The notes beneath the pieces are model-generated. The model was not told the origin of the DNA. It saw nothing but the letters and a program-made list of their open reading frames with translations, and did not search any database. The position numbers and the translations under genes were made by a program. Source: WRMS01 sp038562165 (GTDB lineage: Bacteria > Bacillota > Peptococcia > DRI-13 > UBA5745). Taken from it: DNA of 64,000 nt. The first letter of the stretch is position 1. Every line of letters begins with the position of its first letter. This document shows positions 15,789 through 24,568 of this stretch, piece after piece. The stretch covers positions 1-64,000 of the forward strand of contig JBCFAO010000008.1 in assembly GCA_038562165.1 (NCBI GenBank). The letters run 5' to 3'.

Positions 15789-17387
15789 TTAGAAGACCAC
15801 CTGATTTTTTCCTCCGCTTTTGGCTAAATAAAGGTTATGATCGACTTTTTTTATTAAATCCTCTCTTATCATGTTAGCCGCCGGGTAATAGACTGCGCCA
15901 ACGCTAACGGTCAAGTTGCCGCCCGGCTGTTTATCCTGAAACCTAAACTCATACTCCTCCACAGTCTTTCTGATCTTCTCCGCGGCTATTTTAATTCCTT
16001 GCTCTGAAGTTTGGCAGCAAATAACGGCAAACTCTTCTCCACCGTATCTGCAAATTATATCGGTTGGATACAACACCTCTTTGATAACCGTAACAATTGT
16101 TTGCAATAGCTCATCTCCCGCCAAATGCCCATTATTATCGTTATAGATTTTAAAATAGTCTATATCAAACATGATTAATCCAAAATTATTGATATCTTTC
16201 TTCGCATCCTGACCGTAGACTTGCAGCCTGTTTACGAGGTCAATCTCCTGCTGTAATCTTTCATCAAAGAAATATCGATTATAAGACTGGGTCAGCCAAT
16301 CCCGGGTTGCCAGACTCTGTAGCCGCTCATTGAGCTCCATAACTTTCTCTAAATCATTTTTATGCTCAGTAATATCCCGTTTTAAAATAATAGTTCCTAT
16401 ATGATTGCCGCTGACATAAATAGGGATAATTTCAACCATATAATGAGTAATATCTTCACCCATATTTCTGGATATTTCAAAGTTTACTTTTTTTTGCTCA
16501 CGAACCGCTTCGTACAAAAATTCCTCGAACCTCTTGGCATCAAAATTACTATAATTCTTTTTGATTATTGTCGTAATACCGACTTTTCTGGACACCCCGT
16601 TAAAACCGCTTACAAAAGCCTTGTTATAATCAATGATCTCAAAATCTTCATTAATCACCACATAGCTGTCGGAAATCAAATCGATGACCGTTTGCAGGGC
16701 GATGGGTATGACGTTCAAAAAATTAAACTTTACCGTAGCTAATATAAAAAAGCTAATGGTCACCGCAAAGGCAATATTTTCGATTGCCGTTGACCAATCG
16801 AAGATCTTAAATGTGCTGAATGCATCAATGACCAGCGATATCATAATGCCAATAAATATCAACGTGGATTGCTTAGAAAAAACGCCATAATTTTTTATGG
16901 AAAAAACCATAAGATAGGCGAGGCCGATTCCTATACATAAATAGGAGTATATCGTATGGACCGTAAAATAGACCCCAAAATCTTGCATGGAGGGGATCAG
17001 GCTAAAAGTAGTATAAAACAAGTGATGGCTCTGGTTCGTAAGCAGCACAGTGATAGAGATAGCGGGAACGACAAGCAGCAGCCCATGCTTCCAGGTAAAT
17101 TTTATTTTGGTCCGGGCAAAGATCAATCCAGTAAATAATACTGAAATTGATACAAGAATTGTTCCCAAAAAGTACAGTTTCTCGCAAACCGCCAACATCC
17201 ATGGCACATCGCTAAAGGTCATATAAAATAATACCGCGATATTCCATAAGAAAATGCTGGCCGTCATACTTAAAACAGCATGATGGATTTGCTTTTTCGT
17301 CTTCCTTCCCGCTACCGCTAATAAAAAGTACAGAACAACCAATGTAGATAGAATCAACAATATATAAACGATGTCGACATTATCCAA
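15789..17387 (-). CDS. membrane diguanylate cyclase (7TM-PAS-GGDEF)
   Basis: Seven hydrophobic helices occupy the first ~215 residues in the pattern of the histidine-kinase N-terminal 7TM domain. A PAS-like domain follows (about 230-340, SDSYVVINEDFEIIDYNKAF), then a C-terminal GGDEF domain with FDIDYFKIYNDNNGH and the catalytic loop RYGGEEFAVI. The inhibitory I-site RxxD, normally five residues before GGEEF, reads YPTD here, so product inhibition is probably lost. It makes c-di-GMP from two GTP. I prefer the TTG start at 17387 because GGGGAG lies 8 bases upstream and the first helix follows directly; a longer in-frame start exists at 17444. The signal is unknown. Confidence 0.88.
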   Translation of the reverse strand: MDNVDIVYILLILSTLVVLYFLLAVAGRKTKKQIHHAVLSMTASIFLWNIAVLFYMTFSDVPWMLAVCEKLYFLGTILVSISVLFTGLIFARTKIKFTWKHGLLLVVPAISITVLLTNQSHHLFYTTFSLIPSMQDFGVYFTVHTIYSYLCIGIGLAYLMVFSIKNYGVFSKQSTLIFIGIMISLVIDAFSTFKIFDWSTAIENIAFAVTISFFILATVKFNFLNVIPIALQTVIDLISDSYVVINEDFEIIDYNKAFVSGFNGVSRKVGITTIIKKNYSNFDAKRFEEFLYEAVREQKKVNFEISRNMGEDITHYMVEIIPIYVSGNHIGTIILKRDITEHKNDLEKVMELNERLQSLATRDWLTQSYNRYFFDERLQQEIDLVNRLQVYGQDAKKDINNFGLIMFDIDYFKIYNDNNGHLAGDELLQTIVTVIKEVLYPTDIICRYGGEEFAVICCQTSEQGIKIAAEKIRKTVEEYEFRFQDKQPGGNLTVSVGAVYYPAANMIREDLIKKVDHNLYLAKSGGKNQVVF

Positions 17388-17536
17388 AGTATAAGCTCCC
17401 CCCTTATCCTTCGTGACTATGGCGGATAGCTCTAAAACACACAATGATGCAATAACTCAAATCTAAAAAACTAAATCAATAATACCATGTTTTTCTGCAT
17501 AGCAACAGGCATATCTCCTGTCTGGATTTTTTATTA

Positions 17537-17581
17537 TTGACATATACCTAAAATGGAGTAAAATAATTGATGACATATGTC
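17537..17581 (+). promoter_or_regulatory. promoter and dyad upstream of the DUF134 operon
   Basis: TTGACA (17537-17542), a 16-base spacer and TAAAAT (17559-17564) form a good promoter. The palindrome GACATATGTC follows at 17572-17581, and TGACATAT occurs both at the -35 (17538) and in the palindrome (17571). A repressor site overlapping the promoter is inferred. Confidence 0.55.
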
Positions 17582-17602
17582 GATAACAAGAGAGGTGAGG
17601 CC

Positions 17603-17968
17603 ATGGCAAGACCCCGAAAACACCGCCGCGTCTGCTCCCGTCCCCGCTGTACCAGCTTCAGGCCCTGCGAAGGCAGCGGTGAATTAATTTCAATGACCTT
17701 TGACGAATATGAAGCCATCCGTCTGATTGATTTTGAGGAACTGACCCAAGAGCAATGCGCAGAGCTAATGGAAGTGGCCCGGACCACGGTGCAGTCCATT
17801 TATGGCAGCGCCAGAAAAAAACTGGCCCAATGCATCGTGCTGGGACAGTCTCTGCAAATCGGCGGCGGCGACGTACGTTTTTGTGAGCACCACAATCACT
17901 CTTGCGGCAAGAGCTGCTGCCGGCGGGAAAATAGCCTAAACGGAAAGGAAGAAACCAACATTGAGTGA
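17603..17968 (+). CDS. DUF134 helix-turn-helix protein
   Basis: A 121-residue predicted DNA-binding protein. The family signature MARPRKHRRVC is followed by SMTFDEYEAIRLIDFEELTQ and a helix-turn-helix of sigma-region-4 type (EQCAELMEVARTTVQSIY). The C-terminus is rich in Cys and His (RFCEHHNHSCGKSCC), probably a metal site. ATG 17603 is used because GAGGTGAG precedes it. The stop overlaps the next start by 8 bases. In many anaerobes DUF134 genes sit beside Mrp and NifX-like genes, as here, pointing to control of Fe-S or metal-cofactor assembly; the ligand is unknown. Confidence 0.88.
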   Translation: MARPRKHRRVCSRPRCTSFRPCEGSGELISMTFDEYEAIRLIDFEELTQEQCAELMEVARTTVQSIYGSARKKLAQCIVLGQSLQIGGGDVRFCEHHNHSCGKSCCRRENSLNGKEETNIE

Positions 17969-18803
17969 ACAATGCAACACAGGAAGCTGCGACCGATGCG
18001 GGGTAGAAAACTGCGGAGATAGAAAACCCGCTAGTCTCCAGGAACCGTTAAATAAACATTCCAACGTGAAGAAAGTTATCGGCGTGGTCAGCGGCAAAGG
18101 CGGCGTAGGAAAAACCCTGGTTACTTCACTGCTGGCCGTATCCATGCAAAGGGCCGGATATCAGGCAGCCATTTTGGACGCCGACGTGACAGGTCCTTCT
18201 ATCCCCCGGGCTTTTGGAATTCAGGAAAAGGCCCGGGCCGGTGAGTTTGGATTATTTCCGGCCAAAAGTAAGACAGGCATTTCCATCATGTCCACCAATC
18301 TGCTGCTGGAAAACGACACTGACCCAGTAATCTGGAGAGGCCCCATCATCGCCGGAATGGTCAAGCAATTTTGGACCGACGTGATTTGGGACGATATCGA
18401 CTATATGTTTGTGGATCTGCCCCCCGGTACCGGCGACGTACCCCTTACCGTCTTTCAATCTCTGCCTTTGGATGGTATCGTCATTGTCACATCGCCTCAG
18501 AAATTAGTGGGCATGATCGTTGAAAAAGCGGTCAATATGGCCTCGGCCATGAATATTCCTGTCCTCGCCCTTGTGGAAAACATGAGCTTCTTCAAATGTC
18601 CCGATTGCGGCGGCCGGCATTCCGTTTTTGGCGAGAGCCATGCAGATGAAGCCGCTGCCAAGCATGATATAGATATTGTCTGTAAGCTGCCCATCAATCC
18701 CAAACTAGCCGCTGCCAGCGACGCCGGCACCATTGAGCTGTTTGAGGAAGACGGCCTGAATCCGCTAATCAGTTTCCTGGAAAAAAGGGAGGCGAAAAAA
18801 TGA
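17961..18803 (+). CDS. Mrp/NBP35-family Fe-S carrier ATPase
   Basis: A P-loop NTPase of the ParA/MinD superfamily that binds and delivers Fe-S clusters. The deviant Walker A is VVSGKGGVGKTLVTS (about residues 37-51), followed by the switch region MFVDLPPGTGDVPLTVF and the CxxC cluster/dimer motif FKCPDCGG. The extreme N-terminus (CNTGSCDRCGVENCGD) is cysteine-rich like NBP35, which may hold a second cluster. The start is TTG 17961 with AAAGGAAG upstream. It is translationally coupled to DUF134 before it and the NifX-like gene after it. Confidence 0.92.
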   Translation: MSEQCNTGSCDRCGVENCGDRKPASLQEPLNKHSNVKKVIGVVSGKGGVGKTLVTSLLAVSMQRAGYQAAILDADVTGPSIPRAFGIQEKARAGEFGLFPAKSKTGISIMSTNLLLENDTDPVIWRGPIIAGMVKQFWTDVIWDDIDYMFVDLPPGTGDVPLTVFQSLPLDGIVIVTSPQKLVGMIVEKAVNMASAMNIPVLALVENMSFFKCPDCGGRHSVFGESHADEAAAKHDIDIVCKLPINPKLAAASDAGTIELFEEDGLNPLISFLEKREAKK

Positions 18804-19225
18804 AAATTGCGGTAACCTATGGAGATGGTCAGATCTTTCAGCATTTCGGCCATACGGAGCAATTTAAGGTCTATGACGTGGAAAACGGCAGGATTCAGAG
18901 CACTTCCCTGATTGACACAAATGGCAACGGCCACGGGGCCCTAGCCGGTTTTTTGAAAGAGCATAATGTAAGCACATTGATCTGCGGCGGCATCGGCGGC
19001 GGCGCAAAAAGTGCTCTTGCCGCAGCCGGTATCGAGCTGTACGGCGGCGTCAGCGGCGATGCCGACAGGGCCGTTAATGATTTATTGGCCGGCAAGCTCA
19101 ACTATAACCCAGATACTATGTGCAACCACCATGGCGAGGGCCATCATGGTGAAGGGCATCATGGCGGCCATAGTTGCGGCAGCCATGGCGGAGACCATCG
19201 CTGTCAATCTGAAAATCAGGCTTGA
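18800..19225 (+). CDS. NifX/NifB-type cofactor-binding domain protein with His-rich tail
   Basis: A dinitrogenase iron-molybdenum cofactor-type domain fills residues 1-105 (KIAVTYGDGQIFQHFGHTEQF, ICGGIGGGAKSALAAAGI). A C-terminal tail of about 35 residues is rich in His, Gly and Cys (NHHGEGHHGEGHHGG), encoded by short imperfect repeats, and is likely to bind metal. No nitrogenase genes are in view, so a general Fe-S/metal trafficking role with the Mrp ATPase is more likely than nitrogen fixation. It overlaps the upstream gene by 4 bases and ends the operon. Confidence 0.88.
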   Translation: MKIAVTYGDGQIFQHFGHTEQFKVYDVENGRIQSTSLIDTNGNGHGALAGFLKEHNVSTLICGGIGGGAKSALAAAGIELYGGVSGDADRAVNDLLAGKLNYNPDTMCNHHGEGHHGEGHHGGHSCGSHGGDHRCQSENQA

Positions 19226-19249
19226 GACGCTCCACAAAGCATAAACAAA

Positions 19250-19300
19250 AAAGAGCCGGTAACCGCATTTGTAAAATCTGCGTGTTACCGGCTTTTTCTT
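19250..19300 (+). terminator. intrinsic terminator of the DUF134-Mrp-NifX operon
   Basis: AGCCGGTAACcGCA pairs with TGCgtGTTACCGGCT, followed by TTTTCTTTG. Confidence 0.9.
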
Positions 19301-19308
19301 TGACTATA

Positions 19309-19578
19309 TTATAATTGAGAAGAAGTTTTGCGTTTTCGAAAATCTAATATAGATATGTTTATGCCATGATAAAACTCGTCCTCCGTCCATCTATATAATT
19401 CTTCAAAGACTTTTTTGCATTTTATATACTGTTCTCTGAACAAATATTTCGGCATAATAATTTCAATCTGATCAGCAATATCTACATCATCATTATCTTC
19501 ATTGTAGATTTCTACCTCTAAAAAGTGATGAATTATGTAATTAAATAGTTTAATGTGCTCTGTATCGAATAAAATCAT
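19309..19578 (-). CDS. hypothetical protein, 89 residues
   Basis: An acidic soluble protein rich in aromatic and charged residues (EVEIYNEDNDDVDIADQIEI, FREQYIKCKKVFEELY) with no signal peptide or membrane helix. GGAGAAGG precedes ATG 19578 at a good distance, supporting a real gene. I recognise no family. It is convergent with the NifX-like operon and sits in front of the GNAT gene in transcription order reversed, so it is likely a single-gene unit. Confidence 0.6.
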   Translation of the reverse strand: MILFDTEHIKLFNYIIHHFLEVEIYNEDNDDVDIADQIEIIMPKYLFREQYIKCKKVFEELYRWTEDEFYHGINISILDFRKRKTSSQL

Positions 19579-19633
19579 ATAACCTTCTCCTGAACTGTTT
19601 TATAAATATCTGCTTTACTCCGGAAATCTTTGC

Positions 19634-20143
19634 TTAGTCCTCCCTGACCAAAGCATACATTTTCATATCCAGGACTTTTCCGTTCTTAACCGCATTTTTA
19701 CGCAAAAGGCCTTCACATTGAAACCCCGCCTTTTCAAGAATACGGCAGGACGCGGCATTATGGGCGAAGGGCTCGGCAAAAATTCTTATAATGTCGGTGT
19801 GTTTGAAAATATAATCGCAGGTCTGGTTCACCGCACTTGTCCCAAAGCCCTTTCCCCAATAAGGCTCGGCAATATAATAGCCCATTTCGGCAGTGCGGCA
19901 ATGAATATTGTCCTTGCGCAACACGCCGATACTGCCGACGGCCTTATCTTCAAGGGTTATGGCAAAGGCATAAGTTGTCGCCTTATCCGCGGACAGCATG
20001 GCTCGGATATACGCTTTGGCATCTTCAGTCGTATAAGGAAAGGGTAAACCATCCCGTAAATTATCATGAATCTTTCTATTGTTTAATGCCGCCGCAAGAT
20101 TGGCGGCATCTTCTATTTTCCAAGGCCTTATTTTGCAATCCAT
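19634..20143 (-). CDS. GNAT N-acetyltransferase (RimJ/RimL type)
   Basis: A 169-residue acetyl-CoA-dependent transferase. Motifs include the start CKIRPWKIEDAANLAAALN, GSIGVLRKDNIHCRTAEMG and the acetyl-CoA loop PYWGKGFGTSAVNQ, then AHNAASCRILEKAGFQCEG. The layout resembles ribosomal-protein or amino-acid acetylating members, but the substrate is unknown. ATG 20143 is preceded by AAAGGAAG; a longer in-frame ORF would overlap the aldo/keto reductase gene upstream. Likely co-transcribed with that gene. Confidence 0.88.
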   Translation of the reverse strand: MDCKIRPWKIEDAANLAAALNNRKIHDNLRDGLPFPYTTEDAKAYIRAMLSADKATTYAFAITLEDKAVGSIGVLRKDNIHCRTAEMGYYIAEPYWGKGFGTSAVNQTCDYIFKHTDIIRIFAEPFAHNAASCRILEKAGFQCEGLLRKNAVKNGKVLDMKMYALVRED

Positions 20144-20180
20144 GGGGCCACTTCCTTTCATTTTCTTTATTATTGAGGTT

Positions 20181-21326
20181 TTAGCAGCCAAAAAGCTCCG
20201 CCGCTTTTTCCATATTGCTCATGGCGGCAACTTCAAAAGGGCAGCGTTTGTCGCAGGCCCCGCAGCGGATGCATTCGCCGGCCTGGTGGGGCAAAGCGGC
20301 ATAGTGCTCTCTTACGGTTTCGGGAACTGCCCCTTGAGCGACAGCTAAATTCAAAAATTTAGTAACAGCAGCTACATCGATCCCTGCCGGGCAAGGAGCA
20401 CAATGACCGCAATACATGCAATGGCCCTTCCAACTGACTTTTGGCAGGGCAGCCAGGGCAGAAGCGTAGTCCTTCTCCTCTTCCGAAGCTGTAGCATAAG
20501 CAATAGAAGTTTTCAGTTCCTCTAAGGTCCGGGCCCCCGACATCACCGTGGCTACAGCCGGACGGGTCAAAGCGTAGCTGAGACATTGATAAAGGGTCAA
20601 CGCCTTGCCTGCCGGAGAGTTGTTGCTCAGCAAATCGCCGCCGCCAAAGGCTTTCATCACGGTAATACCCACGCCCAGTCTCTGACAGGTCTCGTACAGC
20701 TCCTGGCGCTGGGGATCCATGTTGATCAGAGGAATCTTATAAGTCTCCTTGTCCCAAAGGGACTCCACGTTTTCGCTGGCCGGCAGCAGATCGTAGCAAG
20801 GGTTAACACTGAACATCAGTACATCAATAAGGCCGGTATTGACTGCAGCCAAAGCTACAGCCGGATTGTGGCTGGAAAGGCCGGCAGAGCCTATGCGTCC
20901 CCTGTTTTTAAGTTCCTGCACATAACCAAGAATACCGCTTTTGATAACGGTATGCCAATCTTCCATGGAGTCTACGTAATGAATCATACCAATCTCAACA
21001 TACCCGGTCTCCAGTCGCTGCAGTTGATCCTCAAAGCCGGTCTTCACTTCGGCCAGATTGCGGGTGCGTTTGTACTGTCCGTCTTTCCAAATAGTACAAA
21101 GGTGAGCCTGCAGTACAAACTTTTCCCGGCGTCCCCGTAATGCCCTGCCCAGATTGGAGCGAAATTCCGGATTTGGCGTGTACAGGTCAATGCAATTGAC
21201 GCCCCCAGCCTCCATAGCATCCACAAAAGCCTCCACCTCTGCATAGGGCTTATCTAAAAAGCCTTCGCAGCCCATGCCGATCTCGCTCACCTTAAAGCCC
21301 GTACGGCCTAATATGCGGTAATCCAT
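20181..21326 (-). CDS. aldo/keto reductase with C-terminal ferredoxin-type domain
   Basis: A TIM-barrel aldo/keto reductase (MDYRILGRTGFKVSEIGMG; NCIDLYTPNPEFRSNLGRAL; GITVMKAFGGGDLL) fused to a C-terminal iron-sulfur region. The region has CMYCGHCAPCPAGID (about residue 300) and CIRCGACDKRCPF (about 357), the latter a standard 4Fe-4S motif. Such fusions are common in Clostridia, and the substrate is unknown. The typical catalytic Tyr region is DLYTPN. ATG 21326 follows AGGAGG. The fusion suggests electron exchange with ferredoxin rather than only NAD(P)H. Confidence 0.9.
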   Translation of the reverse strand: MDYRILGRTGFKVSEIGMGCEGFLDKPYAEVEAFVDAMEAGGVNCIDLYTPNPEFRSNLGRALRGRREKFVLQAHLCTIWKDGQYKRTRNLAEVKTGFEDQLQRLETGYVEIGMIHYVDSMEDWHTVIKSGILGYVQELKNRGRIGSAGLSSHNPAVALAAVNTGLIDVLMFSVNPCYDLLPASENVESLWDKETYKIPLINMDPQRQELYETCQRLGVGITVMKAFGGGDLLSNNSPAGKALTLYQCLSYALTRPAVATVMSGARTLEELKTSIAYATASEEEKDYASALAALPKVSWKGHCMYCGHCAPCPAGIDVAAVTKFLNLAVAQGAVPETVREHYAALPHQAGECIRCGACDKRCPFEVAAMSNMEKAAELFGC

Positions 21327-21677
21327 CTGTTTTCCTCCTGTTAATCTGCTGTGATAACTTTATCATACAACTTAAAGCCAGGTTCAGGTCAAGAGCAAAC
21401 AAAAAACCAGGGCCTGTTCATGCAAAAAGGCGGCGGACAACGAATTCTTGCCAAAATCAGATGTTAGATATAGCTAGCTGCACAAATCTGCAGGTTTGTC
21501 TCCATTTGCCAAGGCTAACTGTTCAAAAAACGAGGTTGTGTGGTCTTAATAATAATTATTACGGCTCTAAAAGCCACTTTCCGAATGATTATGTGCATAA
21601 TTTGGCGGATTCCGCATATATGCACTCGCTTTTGTATAAGACTGTCTCACAACTTCGATTTTTGAGCACCTGGCTAG
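21327..21677. other. intergenic DNA with dispersed repeat copies
   Basis: No gene is supported. Two rightward copies of the dispersed core lie at 21479-21499 (TGCACAAATCTGCAGGTTTG) and 21520-21540, 41 bases apart. TTTTTGAGCACCTGGC near 21659 resembles TTTTTGTGCACCTGGC near 23379 on the far side of the insertion sequence. Confidence 0.5.
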
Positions 21678-23370
21678 TTGAAAAACTTAATGCACGTTTG
21701 CTCTGGATTGAAGACGTAAATGCACCTTAGCTCCCCTCTTGCAATTGTTATTGCAGCTTTGTAATTGTAAATGTCACAAAATCTCTTGCTTTTTCGTCCA
21801 ACAATGCATAAACTTCTTGATAGGAAGGCATGCGAATTACCGGGCTGCTTTTTCTTCTTTTTTTGAAGTCTTAAATGCACCCCGTTTTTTTCGGCTATGG
21901 GCATGTCCTGCCTTCCTGTAAATTTACCGGATTACTTCAGTAATTCCGGCTTTAACAAAATGGATTCGGGCGGTACCTTCGTTAGGCCAAGCAGGTCGCA
22001 AACTTCCTGGCCATAGATCTTGCCAAAAAGGTCGAGGGGAGACTGTCCGTTCCATTTTGCTCTTCCGTAAGAATTAATGTGATTCATCACCTTGGCTATA
22101 TCTGCTTGGGTAAGATGGTCCATGGAGGCGCCTTTCGGGATGATATAGCGGATGAGACCATGGTTCCTTTCAGCATTGGACTTTTGATTCGTTTGCTGGG
22201 GATCGCAGTAGAAAAGCCTGCACTGGACTTCCCCGGTATCGCTATCGACTTCTATTCTTAGTGGATCCGTAAATTCTGTGCCTCTGTCCGTTAGCACCAC
22301 TTGAAACAATTCCATGAATTTCTCCCTGCCCAGCATCTGGCGGAGACGGTGAAAGATTTCGCTGACGGAGGCTGCCGTATTACGGTGGCGGAGATACATC
22401 AGCTGTAAGTCACAATTCAGCAAGTGGAGGGTAAGAAGAACTTTGCCGCCTTTTTTCCCTTCTACCGTATCCATCTGGCAGAGGGTTTCTTCCGGGTTTT
22501 CTTGCCGATAGCTCCGGTAATCCTCAAAGGTTCTCCCCAGGTGGCATAACTTATCTACCCGCAGTATGGGTCCGCTTTTCTTGCGCTGCGGCATCCGCAC
22601 TTTTCTTCGTAAATCCAGGTTTCTTGCCTCAAGCAAGTTGCCTTCTACATAGTTGCAGACGGTTCTTGCCGATACCGGCATTTCCTCTTTGTGCCTTTGC
22701 CAGACTACGGAAATGGATTGCCCTTGCTTAATTGGTTTGGACATCACCGTGTTAAGATACTCCAATTCTTCTTCGCTGAGGGATATGCCCCTTCTTGCTT
22801 CGGTGCGCTCTGTCTCATAAGCAGCTTGAGCCGTTTTGGCGTCATATTCCATCTTGATTAGCCAGCATTTTACTCGCCCCGGACAAGCCGAGCAAACATA
22901 GGGTGGCTTCTCGCGGCGTTGACAGGCCTCCTGCACATAACGTAGGCAGCCTGTACGGCATTGCTGGCAGCGGGTTCGGCAGAATCGATTCTGATTGGGG
23001 CATGCAATGCCTCGTTTGCGGCATTCACCGGGAATAGGACATTCGTGGCGATGGAGGCAGTCGTTTCCTGCAGCCACTTCATAGCGGTGGGCTCGAATCT
23101 CCCGGGTAATGGTTGTGCGATTTTTGCCGACCATGGCGGCGATCTGGGCGAAGTTCTTCCCTTCCTTAAGGGCCTGTTGAATTTCCAGCCGGTCATCCAG
23201 GGTTAAATGTTTTTTACCATTATGGTTCATCTTATCCTCCAATCGGAAGACAGGACTATCCTATTGTACGGGCAGAGAAAGAAAAAAACCATGCAATTGC
23301 TATTGCAGCTTCATGGTTTTTTCCTTTGCAATTCTAAATGCAGATTTGCCTTGTGCATTTAACTTTTCAA
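21678..23370. mobile_element. IS30-family insertion sequence (ends approximate)
   Basis: The transposase gene is flanked by imperfect inverted repeats. TTGAAAAACTTAATGCAC at 21678-21695 matches the complement of 23353-23370 at 15 of 18 positions. Inside both ends the 20-base sequence TGCAATTGyTATTGCAGCTT occurs in the same orientation (21740-21759 and 23292-23311), and AAATGCAC-like octamers recur at the left end, probably transposase-binding sites. The true outer ends could be further out, since no clean target duplication could be read. Confidence 0.6.
21932..23230 (-). CDS. IS30-family transposase
   Basis: An N-terminal helix-turn-helix (HLTLDDRLEIQQALKEGKNF, then MVGKNRTTITREIRAHRYE) is followed by a cysteine-rich segment (about residues 65-120, several CxxC pairs). 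The DDE catalytic core has MDTVEG (first D), VLTDRGTEF (second D) and NAERNHGLIRY (E). At 432 residues it is longer than classical IS30 because of the Cys-rich insert. ATG 23230 has GGAGG six bases upstream. No frameshift or internal stop is visible, so it may be active. Confidence 0.9.
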   Translation of the reverse strand: MNHNGKKHLTLDDRLEIQQALKEGKNFAQIAAMVGKNRTTITREIRAHRYEVAAGNDCLHRHECPIPGECRKRGIACPNQNRFCRTRCQQCRTGCLRYVQEACQRREKPPYVCSACPGRVKCWLIKMEYDAKTAQAAYETERTEARRGISLSEEELEYLNTVMSKPIKQGQSISVVWQRHKEEMPVSARTVCNYVEGNLLEARNLDLRRKVRMPQRKKSGPILRVDKLCHLGRTFEDYRSYRQENPEETLCQMDTVEGKKGGKVLLTLHLLNCDLQLMYLRHRNTAASVSEIFHRLRQMLGREKFMELFQVVLTDRGTEFTDPLRIEVDSDTGEVQCRLFYCDPQQTNQKSNAERNHGLIRYIIPKGASMDHLTQADIAKVMNHINSYGRAKWNGQSPLDLFGKIYGQEVCDLLGLTKVPPESILLKPELLK

Positions 23371-23421
23371 TTGGTCTTTTTGTGCACCTGGCCTTTTTGT
23401 GCAAGGCTGCCGGAGCCTGGC

Positions 23422-24429
23422 TCATTGCCTTGCCGCCTGTTCATTCCAATAATGTTTGCGTTGTTCCTGGGTTAAGGACTTTGCAAAAGTATGTTTCAGC
23501 AGCAAAAAATGCTCTACTTCGTTAAATATATAAAGCAGCGTAGCTCTTGCTTCGAATTCCTCCCGGCTTTGGGGCAGGGGACTGCTCTGAAACAAGCTGC
23601 GCAGCTCGGCGGCTGAGGCCAATAATCGCACCGCATTGTTGGATTCCCTAAAGCTGCAGGCAATTTTGCGCAAAAAAACCGCCAGCAGCTCCGCCTGGGG
23701 AGGAACGCTTTCCAGCCGCCACAGCGCCCTTTGAATCCGCTGCAGCACCAATAGTTGGTTGCCCCGCATGTCAATATATTCCTTGTAATAGCTCAAGTCA
23801 AGGGTCAGGGCATTGCCTTCGATTTGCTGCTCCTGTTTTCGGGCCTGGGCCAACCGCTGTTCCAGCGGGGGCAGGTCCACAAGTTCCTTTGGCCCTTTTG
23901 CCTCGATCCCGTCTGCTATTGCCGTTAAAATCCGGCGGTTAATTTCTTCAATCTCCCGCTGAGCTTGCCGGATAAGCTGCACCTGTACCGGCAAAAACAG
24001 ATTTAGTAAAATCCCCATCCCCGCCCCGATAAGCAGAAGGAGCAGCTCATTTTCCACAAAAGCAAGGCTCATGTAGCCCTCTGCCCAAAAATGAGTGATC
24101 AGCACCGAACACATGGCAATGGCTCCGGTTATGGAAAACTGCTGGCACAGCGCCACAAACAGCAGCAGATAAGCGCCCAGCCCCCAAAGAGTGTAACCCA
24201 GTACAGCAAAGGCAGTATAGGCAATCAAAACCGCTGCCAAAAAAGCCAGCAGCCTTTGACATGCAACCCGCAGCGTTGCTTTTTTGGTTTCCTGCAGGCT
24301 AAGCAAAGTGATAATACCGGCGGAAGTCGGATAAGCAAGGCCCATGGCCATTGCAAGAGCAATAGCCATGCAGGCTCCTGCCGCCGCTTTGACTGCTTTG
24401 AGCCACACCGCATTCATAAATCTGTTCAA
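23422..24429 (-). CDS. aromatic acid exporter family / FUSC-like membrane protein (DUF939)
   Basis: Five or six hydrophobic helices fill residues 10-150 (ACMAIALAMAMGLAYPTSAG, LLSLQETKKATLRVACQRLL, LLLLLIGAGMGILLNLFLP), followed by a long soluble helical C-terminal domain (about 155-335). This is the ArAE_1/DUF939 layout of Firmicute relatives of aromatic-acid efflux proteins. The substrate is unknown. A TTG start at 24429 with AGAGGA upstream is likely; an ATG four codons later is the alternative. It is monocistronic beside the IS element. Confidence 0.82.
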   Translation of the reverse strand: MNRFMNAVWLKAVKAAAGACMAIALAMAMGLAYPTSAGIITLLSLQETKKATLRVACQRLLAFLAAVLIAYTAFAVLGYTLWGLGAYLLLFVALCQQFSITGAIAMCSVLITHFWAEGYMSLAFVENELLLLLIGAGMGILLNLFLPVQVQLIRQAQREIEEINRRILTAIADGIEAKGPKELVDLPPLEQRLAQARKQEQQIEGNALTLDLSYYKEYIDMRGNQLLVLQRIQRALWRLESVPPQAELLAVFLRKIACSFRESNNAVRLLASAAELRSLFQSSPLPQSREEFEARATLLYIFNEVEHFLLLKHTFAKSLTQEQRKHYWNEQAARQ

Positions 24430-24568
24430 AATCTTTTCCTCTTTTCACAGGCTGAGGTAATGGCAGCGCTTATTCTTCTGGCAGCTTCCATACCTTATCT
24501 TACCATGAAAAGAATGGTCGAGCCATAAGCAGAGAGCATTCGTCGAACTTCCTCATAAAAAAGCAACA

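Noticed and set aside
18800..19225. Nitrogen-fixation locus
   Set aside because: Only a NifX-like domain is present; no nifH, D, K or B gene is in the window, and the DUF134-Mrp context is general.
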